Assembly (NCBI RefSeq): GCF_035920345.1
Contig: NZ_CP109149.1
Span: 5,642,001 to 5,706,000, forward strand
Origin: Nocardia vinacea
Lineage (GTDB): Bacteria > Actinomycetota > Actinomycetes > Mycobacteriales > Mycobacteriaceae
Length of the DNA stretch: 64,000 nucleotides
Reading direction: 5' to 3'
Position numbers and translations under genes: made by a program. Of this stretch, positions 51,219 through 61,800 are shown piece after piece (within the stretch, counting starts at the first letter, position 1; each line of letters opens with the position of its first letter). The notes under the pieces were generated by a model. That model was given only the letters and a program-made list of their open reading frames with translations, searched no databases and was not told the origin of the DNA.

Positions 51219-51950
51219 ATGCCGAAAGCCGGTCATTGGCGTGGATCACGACCGATATTGATTGCGAGCATGTTGCCGCTTGCGGTCGTTCTCGGAACCG
51301 GAGTAGCGAACGCATCCCCGGATGACACCGCGCTGGCGCCTGCCATCCCATCGACGACAGCGGACTGGCTATCCCTGACGCAGCATGAGCCGGGGCACGG
51401 TCCTTCCCCGTTGCCGAGCCTGTTCGCTCTACTCGGCCGGTCGCCGGTCGACCTCGTACCTCCGCTCGACAGCCGCCGCGGCGATCGAGCTGTCGGCCCA
51501 GCGAATCCGCTCGTCGCCGACAGTTGGACCCGAGTCGAGACGGTGGACGCGCCGGAAACGCCGCCGGCCGTGGATCAGCAGCCGATCCAGGCCTTCTGCG
51601 AGCGCGTCCCGGTAGATCCCGACAGATGCACCGTCACCGCCGTCGACGCGGGCGTCGGTGCGGCGATCGGTGCAGGCATCGCCGCGGGAGTGTCCGCGCC
51701 CGTCGCGATAGCCGCCGGAATGGTCGGCGCGGCCGCCGGGTTCGTCGCCGGTATCCCGTTCATGCCGACCGGCTTGGTTGTCGGCCCGCTCCTCGGCGCG
51801 GCCGTCGGCGTCGCCGTCGTAGCCGGACCTGCCGCCCTGCTCGGCGCGGCGCTCGGGGCGTCGGTCGGGGCGATAGTGGGCATCACCACGCCTCTCCCGC
51901 AAGACGGCCGAACCGATGGATCCGGCGCGGCCACCACCTCGCCGAGATAA
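51219..51950 (+). CDS. exported protein with C-terminal glycine-rich membrane segments
   Basis: A 243 aa protein. CCAGGAGG lies 6 bases before the ATG. The signal peptide is about residues 10-32 (LIASMLPLAVVLGTGVANA). The mature part has a Pro-rich stretch, then two cysteines (FCERV and RCTV) and three glycine-zipper segments (VGAAIGAGIAAGV, IAAGMVGAAAGFVAG, LGAALGASVGAIVGI). It resembles the protein at 42870-43421 in layout. Its stop lies 7 bp from the end of the NRPS gene, so the two converge. Function unknown. Confidence 0.7.
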   Translation: MPKAGHWRGSRPILIASMLPLAVVLGTGVANASPDDTALAPAIPSTTADWLSLTQHEPGHGPSPLPSLFALLGRSPVDLVPPLDSRRGDRAVGPANPLVADSWTRVETVDAPETPPAVDQQPIQAFCERVPVDPDRCTVTAVDAGVGAAIGAGIAAGVSAPVAIAAGMVGAAAGFVAGIPFMPTGLVVGPLLGAAVGVAVVAGPAALLGAALGASVGAIVGITTPLPQDGRTDGSGAATTSPR

Positions 51951-51957
51951 AACGCGG

Positions 51958-54900
51958 TCATCGATCCAGTTGTGCGTTGAGGATCCGGGCGATCTGGGCA
52001 ACCGCACCCGGTTCGGTCATTGCGAGGTGGGCCGCATCGATGTCGAAAGTCGAAATCTGCCCGCGGACCACCTGCGCCCATCCCTCGTGACCCGCAGCAT
52101 CGGATCGCCTTTCACGTGTCGCGGTGAAGTAGAGCATGTCGCTGTCGAATACCGCGGGCCGCCAGACGCCGGCCGCCCGGATCGCCAGGTTGTAGGCGTC
52201 GGTCAGGCGCTCGATCGTTGCGGCGTCGATGCCGAGGCTGTCCCCCAGGTGCCGTTCGATCAGGTCGGCGGCCTCCTCGGCGGTCGCATCGGGGCGCACG
52301 AAATCGACGCCCATGACCGGGCCGAGATTGCTGATCAGTTCGCCGGCCGTGACGGCGGAGAGCGTCGACTCGTCGACACCGCCCACCTCGGCGTCCAACA
52401 GTGCCAGTAGCGCAACCTGTTCACCGGCGGCGCGCATCTCGACGGCAATGGCATGGGCGATCACACCACCCAGCGACCAGCCGAGGAGGTGATAGGGGCC
52501 GTGTGGCTGAACCGCGCGAATCTCGTCGAAGTAGCGTTCGGCCATTTCTTCGATCGACGTCGGACCGGGCACCTCGCCGCCGATTTGTGGCGCCTGAAGG
52601 CCGTAGATCGGTCGACCGTCGGAGAGGTAACGGTCGAGTGTGCGGTAACACCACGACAGGCCGACGGCCGGGTGGATACAGAACAGTGGTGGTCGTTCAC
52701 CGCCGGTCCGGATCGGCAGCAGCACGTCGAAGCCGACAGTCCGGTCGACGGTGGGCCCGGAGCGCATTCCGGATTCGATCCGCTTTGCCAGGTCGGCCGG
52801 GCAGGGATCCGACAGCATCCAGCTGATCGGAACCTCGTAGTCGAGTTCTTTGCGCAACTCGCTCACCACTTGCACCGACTTCAGCGAGTTACCACCCAAT
52901 GTGTAGAAGTCGTCGTCGGCGCCCACCCGATCCATGCCGAGTACCGCTCCGAAGGCCCGTGCAACCTCCGCCTCCAGCCACGACGAGGGCTCCCTGAATT
53001 CCCTTAGCGCGAGCACCGGCTCCGGTAACCGCGTGCGGTCCAGCTTGCCCGACGCGGTGAGGGGCACCGTATCGAGCACCATCACCGTGGTGGGCACCAT
53101 GTAGTCGGGCAGTTCGGTTGCCGCGTGCGCCATGACCACCGCGGTGTCGACAGTGGCGCCGGCGGCAGGCACCAGGTAGCCGACGAGGTGGTCCACCGCA
53201 CCGGTGGAGTGCACCACAGCGATCGCCCGGGCGACGCTCGGGTGCTCGGCGAGCACTGCCTCGACTTCACCGAGTTCGATACGCAGGCCGCGCAGCTTCA
53301 CCTGGAAATCGGTGCGTCCCAGGTATTCCAATTCGCCGGTGTGGCGCCAGCGCACCAAGTCGCCGGTGCGGTACAGGCGCCTGCCGTCACCGTACGGGTC
53401 GGGCACGAACCGTTCCGCGGTCAGGCCCGGACGTGACCGATAGCCGCGCGCGAGCTGGGCGCCCGCCAAGTACAGCTCCCCGGCAACACCGGGCGGTACC
53501 GGATGTAGCCGGTTGTCGAGCACATACGCCCGCGAGTTCCATACCGGTGTGCCTATCGGCATGCTCCCGCTGTCGGCCTCGGTCACCCGATGCGCGGTCG
53601 CGCACACGGTGAACTCGGTCGGCCCGTACAGATTGTGCAACTCGATCCCGGGCACTATTCGCTCCACCGCGGCCACCACCTCGGGGCCGAATGCCTCACC
53701 GCCCACCAGGAGCGTCCGCATCGACTCCAGCGACTCCGCAGGCACCGCGTCCGCAAGAACCGCCAGCATCGACGGAACGAACGCGGCGATCGTGACCCGT
53801 TGGGTGGCAATGGTTTCGGCGAGATAGGCCGGGTCGGTATGCCCGTCGGCTCGGGCGATCACCATCCGCGCCCCCATCGCCAGTGTCGCGAACAGCTCCC
53901 ACACCGACATGTCGAACGTGGCCGGGGACTTCTGCAGCACCACGTCATTCGGCGTCAGTGCGTAGCTCTCGTTGACCCACCGCAGCTGGTTCACCACCGA
54001 ACTATGCAATACCGCAACACCTTTCGGTCGCCCGGTCGACCCCGAAGTGAAGAGCACGTACGCGATGTTGTGCGGTCGCAGCGGTGCGAGCCGATCGGCG
54101 TCGGTGACCGGCGCGTCATCGAATCCGGACAGCTCCAGCCCATCGAGGGACGACAGCTCCAGCACCGGCGCGGCGACCGACAGCAGGTACGCGATGCGGT
54201 CGGCCGGAAGGTCCGGATCGATCGGCACGTACCCACCGCCGGCAGCGTGCACTGCGTACATGGCGGTGACTTGGTCCAGTGAACGCCGCATCCGCAGCGC
54301 CACCAACGACTCCGGCCCCACTCCACGGGAGATCAACCACCGCGCCAACCGGTATACGCGAGACGCGAATTCCGCATAGGTCAGCGACTGTTCGCCGAAT
54401 GTCACCGCGGGCCGGTCCGCATGCGCCTGCACGGAGTGGGCGAAGACCGAGGCGAGCGTCTCGCCGGGAGGGAGCCCGCGATCGGTCGAATTCCACTGCA
54501 CCAGAACGGCTTCCCGCTCATCGGCACCGAGCAGATCCACCTCGTGCACCGGCTGTGCCGCATCGGTGACCAGTGCGCCGAGCAACCGCAGCAGGCGATC
54601 GACGATCGTGGTCACCGTCGTCGCGTCGAAGAGGTCGCTCGCATAGGTCACCGCGCCGCTGATGCCGGCCGGGGCACCGGCGGAGTCGTAGGAATCCGAT
54701 ACCGCGATCTGCAGATCGAACAGTGCGGTGTCGGTGTCGGCCGTCATTGCCGACACCGAGAGCCCCGGAAGTTCGAACTGGGCCCCGCCGATGTTCTGGA
54801 ATGCCAGCATCACCTGGAACAGTGGATGGTGGGCGTGCGACCGCACCGGGTTCAGCTCCTGCACCAGCCGCTCGAACGGAACATCGGCGTGCCCGAACGC

Positions 54901-55875
54901 GGCCAGATCGGTTCCGCGCACATGCTCGAGCAGCTGGGTGAACGTCATCCCCGGGGTCAACCGGGTCCGCAACACCAGGGTGTTGACGAACATCCCGACC
55001 AGATCGTCGAGCTCCGGCTCGCCGCGTCCCGCATACGGAGTGCCGATCGCGATGTCGTCGGTATCGGCCAGCCGGGCCAACGTGGCCGCCAGCGCGGCGT
55101 GGAAGACCATAAACAGTGTCGTGTTGTGTGCCCGCGCGACCCGCTGCAATCCCGCGTGCAGATCGGCGCCGACGGTTATCGGTACGCTCGCGCCCGTGTG
55201 GGTCTGCACGGGCGGGCGCGGTCGGTCGGTCGGCAGCTCGAGCAAAACCGGAAGTTCCGCCAATTCGACTGTCCAGTAGTCGATCTGGGCGCGTAGCAGC
55301 GAGTCGGGATCGTCTTCGGTCCCCAGCACGGTCCGCTGCCAGATCGCGTAGTCGGCGTACTGCACCGGCAGCGGCGGCCGGCTCGGTGTCTCCCCGACAA
55401 GGTGTGCCGTGTACGCGGCCATCATGTCCTGTGCCAGCGGGCCGAGCGATGCCCCGTCGCAGGAGATGTGATGCACCACCACGGCCAGGATCCACTCGTT
55501 CGGCCCGAGCTCGAACAACCGGAGTCGCACCGGCGCCTCGACAGTCACATCGAACACTGTCGAGACGAACGCCGACAACGCTTCGGCCAGTTCATATTCC
55601 GCGACCGAAGTCACGGTCACCGGCGCGATCGCCTCGGCGGTGGGAAGGACAACCTGCGACGGCTCGCCCTCCCCATACGGGTATACGGTCCGCAGTACCT
55701 CGTGCCGGGTCAGCACATCCTCGACGGCCGCGCGCAGCGCGTCGAGATTCAGCTTTCCGGACAGCCGTAGCACGATCGGAATGCTGTAGGCCGCCGAGCC
55801 GGGGTCGAGCCGGTTCAGGAACCACATTCGCTGCTGTGCGTACGACAGGGGAATTCGCTGCGTCCGTTGCTGTGC
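51958..55875 (-). other. NRPS module 4: C4, A4, PCP4 and TE
   Basis: C4 has VVHHISCDGAS (H2824, H2825, D2829). A4 is of a different clade from A1-A3 (ATFDMSVWELF, YGPTEFTVCAT) with pocket D3344, M3345, W3348, A3387, L3412, G3414, L3438, V3446, C3447 (DMWALGLVC). PCP4 carries S3686. The thioesterase has nucleophile S3823 in GWSLGGVIAH, acid D3850 in LLALLDAE and base H3972 in DIDAAHLAM, so product release is complete in this gene. Confidence 0.85.
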
Positions 55876-58800
55876 GGTCAGCGCCACCCGACCGGTGTCG
55901 GCCCGCGATTCGGCGCGCGCGGCCAACCGCGCGACCGTCGGCGCCTCGAAAATCATCGACGCCGGGATGGTCGCGTCGAGGGCGGCACCGATCCGCGCGG
56001 CTAGGCGGGTGGCCACCAGGCTGTTGCCGCCCAGTTCGAAGAAGTCGTCGTCGGCGCCTACCGGACTATCGATGCCGAGGACCTCGGCGAATACGCCGGC
56101 CACTATTTCCTGCACCGGCGATGCCGGGGCCCGGAATCGCTTGGCCTCGACGACGGGTGCGGGCAGGGCCGCGCGGTCGAGTTTTCCATTCGGCGACAGG
56201 GGGATCGTGTCCAGGATCATCACCGCGGCGGGCACCAGGTACGACGGCAACACCTCGGCCAACGACGCCCGCAATTGTTCGCCCGACAAGCTCACCCCCG
56301 CTTCCGGCACCGCATAGGACACCAATAGCACCGAACCGGTGTCCTCCCGCCGCGCCACGGTGACCGCGTATGCGACATCCGCCCGCGCGCTCAACACCGC
56401 GTCGATCTCGCCGAGCTCGATACGGTAACCGCGGATCTTTACCTGGGAATCGTTGCGCCCCAAAAATTCCAGGGCACCGTCGGTATTCCAGCGCACCACA
56501 TCACCCGTGCGATACATGCGATGTCCCGGTTCCCCGAACGGGTGCGCCACGAACCGCGCCGCGTTCGTCGCAGCCCTGTTCAGGTACCCGCGCGCCAGCG
56601 CAGGACCCGCCAGATACAGCTCTCCGGCCACCCCCACCGGCGTCGGCTGCAACCGGGCATCCAAAACCAGCGTCTGTACTCCCGGCAGCGGGGTACCGAT
56701 CGTCGGCCGGTCGGCCGGTCGCAGCGCACCCGTCGCCGTGGCGGCGATCGTGGCCTCGGTCGGCCCGTACAGCACCTGGAACTTCCTGGCGCCCGCGATG
56801 TCGGTGCCCGCCCATCGGCTCACCAGATCCGCCGGGACCTCCTCACCACCGGACATCACCAGCCGCAAGTCGTCCAGCCCGGCCGGATCCACCGAGGCGA
56901 GCGCGGCCGGGGTCAGAAAGGCGTGGGTGACTCGCTGTACGCGCATGAGCTCGGCCAGCTCGCCGCCGCCGTAGATCCCTGTCGGCGCCACGACCAGTAC
57001 AGCGGCCCGGCTGACCGCGATCAGGATCTCCATCAGTGCGGCGTCGAACGACGGCGACGCGAAGTGCAAGACCCTGGACGTGTGCCGAAGCTCGCGGTCG
57101 GCGCGCCACGCCGAGACGAAGTCCGCGATGCCGGAATGTGTGACGGCGACGCCCTTCGGCACGCCGGTCGATCCGGAGGTGAAGATCACGTAAGCGACAT
57201 CTGAGGCCCGCAGTGGCCGCGGCCGCTCGTCATCGCCGATCGGGCCGCTGGCCGACGCGTCGATCCGCGCGGCGACGGCCGGGTCGTCGAGCACGATCCA
57301 GTTCACCGAATTGGGCACCTTGGCACGCGCCGACGACACCGTAATTCCCAGCGTCGCATCGGAATCCGAGACCATCTGCTCGATCCGGCTCGCGGGATAG
57401 CCCGGGTCCACCGGCACGTACGCCGCGCCCGTCTTGACCACCGCCCACCACGCGACGACGGATTCCAGCGACCGCGCTGCCGCCACCAGCACCGGATGTT
57501 CCGGTCCGGCGCCACGGCGGATCAGTACCCTCGCCAGCCGGCTGGACCGCTCGTCCAGCTGCGCGTACGACAACGTGACATCCCCCGCGACGACGGCGAT
57601 ACCGTCGCCACTGTCCCGCACGGCCGAGGCGAACACGTCCGGCAGCAATCCGGAGGGCTCCCGCGCCGCCACGGTATGCGCGCCCACCCGCGACGTGAGC
57701 GCCGAGCGCTCGTCGGCTTCCAGCCAGTCGATATCCCCGATCACTACGGCCGGATCGTCGGCGACGGCTTCCAGCACCCGCACCAACCGTCGGACGATCG
57801 CCGCCGCGGTCGCCTCGTCGAACAGATCCCGCGCATAGGTCATCGTTCCCGAGATGCCCTGCACCACACCGGCATTGCCGTACGAATCGGACAGCACCAG
57901 TTGCAGATCGAACTGGGTCGCCCCGGTATCCACATCCACTCGGGTGACCCGGACACCGGGCAGCGTGATATCGGCCGTCGACACGTTCTGGAACGCGAGG
58001 GCCACTTGGAACAACGGATGCCGCGCCGCCGATCGTTCCGGGCTCAACGCCTCCACGACCTGCTCGAACGGCACGTCCGTGTGCTCGAACGCAAGCAGGT
58101 CCGTCTCGCGAGTGCGCATCAGCAACTCGGCGAACGGCTCGCCCGTATCCACCCGGGTCCGCAATGCGAGGGTGTTCACGAACATGCCCACCAGATCGTC
58201 CAGAGCGGGCTCGCCGCGCCCTGCGACCGGCGTGCCGATCACTACATCATCGCTGTCACCGAGACGCCCCAATACCGTTGCCAGCGCCGCATGCATCACC
58301 ATGAACAGCGACGACCCGCGCGACCGTGCCACCGCGAGCAACCGCTCGTGCAGCCTGGCATCGATCTCCACCGGAACCCGGCTTCCCGACAGCGATGCGA
58401 CGGCCGGGCGTGATCGGTCCGCGGGCAGTTCCAGCCGGTCCGGTGCACCCGCGAGTGTCGAGCGCCAGAACTCCAGCTGCGCGGACATCAACGACTCCGG
58501 ATCGTCCTCGGTCCCCAGCATCTGCCGTTGCCACCACGCGAAATCCGCGTACTGCACGGCGAGCGGCTCCCATTCCGGCGCACGCCCGGCCAGTCGCGCG
58601 GCATACGCCGCCATCACGTCACGGGCCAGCGGCCGCATCGACTGACCATCGCCTGCGATGTGATGGACCACCAGCACCAGCAGGAATTCTCCTGTGTCAC
58701 CGTCGAGCTCGAACAATCCCACTCGCATCGGCACTGCGGCCGTCACATCGAATCCGCGCCGCACGAACTCACCCACCACATCCGGGACCGAATCCGCGGG

Positions 58801-61800
58801 CACCCGCACCGGCTCGACCGGCACCGCGGGCTCGTCGAGGACGACCTGCCGCGGCTCACCGGAGACTTCCGGATATATCGTCCGCAGTACCTCGTGACGT
58901 GTCATCACATCCGCGAGTGCGGCCGCCAGCGCCGTGGTGTCCAGCCGTCCCGACAGCCGCAGCATCACCGGGATGTTGTATGCCGCAGAGTCCGGCTCGA
59001 ACCGGTTCAGGAACCACATCCGCTGCTGTGCCAGCGACAGCGGCACGGGGTCGGGGTGCACTCCGGGCAGCAGGGGCAACCGGCCCCCACCGCTGAGTGT
59101 CCTCGCGAGCGCGGCCAATTCGCCGACGGTCGGCGCCTCGAACACCGACCGCACCGGCACGCGCACGTCCATGGCCGCACCTATGCGTGCCACCACCAGC
59201 GAGGCGCTCAGCGAATCGCCGCCCAGCGCGAAGAAGTCGTCGTCGACTCCCACCTGGTCCACGTCGAGTACCTGCTCGAATGTCCGCGCGACCAACTCTT
59301 CCAACCCCGGCGATGGCGCCCGGAATTCGCGGGCGACCGCAACCGGTTCGGGCAACCGCTCGCGATCCAGCTTCCCGTTGGCGGTCAGCGGCACCTCGTC
59401 CAGCACCACCACCGCGGACGGCACCATGTACCGGGGCAACGCCTCGGCCAGCGCCGCACGCAACTCCTCGCCCGATACCTCCGCCCCGGGCGCGGGCACG
59501 ACATAGGACACCAGCAGCACCGGTCGTCCCTCATCGCTCCGCGGCACGGTGACGGCGTATGCCACATCCGCACGCGCACCCAGCACCGCGTCGATCTCCC
59601 CCAGCTCGATCCTGGTGCCGCGCACCTTCACCTGAAAATCGTTGCGCCCCAAGAACTCCATCTCACCATCAGCTGTGCGACGCACCATGTCACCGGTCGC
59701 GTACATGCGCTGACCCGGCTCCCCGAACGGGCATGCAACGAACCGCGCCGCAGTCAACCCCATCCTGGCGACGTACCCATGGGCCAGGCCGGGGCCGAAC
59801 AGGTACAGCTCGCCCGCGACACCGGCTGGGACGGGCCGCAACCAGGTATCCAGGACCACGGCCGCGACCGGGCCGACCGGCCTGCCGATCGTGATCGCGG
59901 AACCCGGTGCCAGAGCGTCGGAGGTAGCCCAGATAGTGCATTCCGTCGGCCCGTAGACATTGACCATGGCGCGATGCGGCGCCCACCGCTCGACCAGTTC
60001 CGGTCCGACCGGCTCGCCGGCCGCTGCCAGCACGCGCAGCCCGTCGAGACCATCGCACGGGACTGTCGCCAGCGCTGACGGGGTCACTATGGCATGCGAA
60101 ATACCTTCTCGCCGGATCAGATTCGCCAGCTCGGGACCGGCGTAGACATCGGCAGGCGAGACGACGAGCCGACCGCCCGAGCCGTGCGCCATCAACAGCT
60201 CGAACACCGAGGCGTCGAAGCTGGGCGAGGCGACCTGCAGCACCACCGACGTCGGGTCGACGCCGAGTACTCGCCGCTGAGCCGCGACGATATCGACCAA
60301 GCCGCGATGGCTGACGAGAACGCCTTTGGGCGTTCCGGTCGACCCGGAGGTGTAACTCACGTACGCGGTCTGATCCCGCCGAATCGGCCCGCCGCGTTCG
60401 GCATCGGTGATCGGCGCGGCAGGGACCGAGTCCAGGGCGCCGAGCGTCTGCTCCGTGTCGAGGATCAGCCAGTCGGTGCCATCCGGAAGGTGCTTCCTGG
60501 TGGACGTATCGGTAAGCCCGAGGATGGTTTTCGAGTCCGATAGCAGAAATTCGATGCGGTCCGATGGCAGGGCCGGATCAATCGGCAGGAAGGCGGCGCC
60601 CGTCTTGGCCACGGCCCACAGTGCCACCGTCGCCGCAAGGGATCGCGGAAGCACAGATGCGACGACCTGTCCCCGCCGGGCGCCGTGCCGCAGCAGGACC
60701 CGAGCCAGACGTGCAGAGCGCTCGTCGAGCTGCCGGTAGGTCATGGCGGCCGTACCGCACCGCACCGCGATCGCGTCGAGTTCGGCGGCAGCGGACGCGG
60801 TGAGTATGCGGTCCAACGTGTCCGGAATCGCAACTTCCGCGACCGAATCCGGCCACAACGGCCCCGGTTCCTCGTCGAGCGGCAGCTCGCCCAGCCGCAC
60901 ATCCGCGTTCGCGGCGATCCGGCACAGCAACTCGACGAAGCGGTCGAGGATGCGACGCGCCGAGGCGGTGTCGAATGCACGCTCGTGGAATCGGAGGATG
61001 ATCCGCAGCCCCTGTGCCTCGCCGTCCTCGGACTGCTTCGGTTCCACAGCCAGGATCAGCGGGTACGGCGTCGCGTCCACACCACTGAGTTCGTCCACCC
61101 GCAGGCCCGCCGAATCGACGAGTTCCTGCAGCGCCGTCCGGTCGACGGGGAACGACTGGAAAGTGATCGCGGTATCGAAGAGTTCGGGCAGGCCGACGCT
61201 GCGGTGAATCTCGGGCAGGCCGATATGGTGATGCTCCAGCATGCGCGCGTGCCGCGCTTGAATGCCGGTCAGCAACTCACGCACCGTCATGGTGGGTTCG
61301 AGCGGGACTCGCACCGGAACCGTGGTCAGGAACATGCCGAGCGTCTGATCGACTTGCGGCAACTCCGGGGGCCGGCCCGACACCGCGGCGCCGAAGATCA
61401 CATCGGTCTCACCGGTCGATACGCGCAGATTCAAGGCCCAGGCCGCGGCCACCGCCGTATTGATGGTGACGGCCGCTTCCGCCGCCACTCGACGGAGTTC
61501 TGCGAAACGATCCGCGGTGAGTTCGGCCGCGACCTCGGCGGCGGATACGGAGCCCGCCGCAGCGGCTTCGCGGGACACCCGGGTGGGTGCGTCGACATCC
61601 GAAAAGGCTTGCGCCCATGCCGCTTTGGACGCAGCGCTGTCCTGTCGACCCAGCCAGGACAGATATTCGCGGTAGGAGGGAGCGGGCCCGGCGGAGTCGA
61701 TATGTGCGGGAGATCCGTAGTAGTCGAGCAGTTCTCGCATCAGCAACGGCATCGACCAGCCATCCAGGATCACATGGTGATTCGTCACGAGCAGCCGGAA

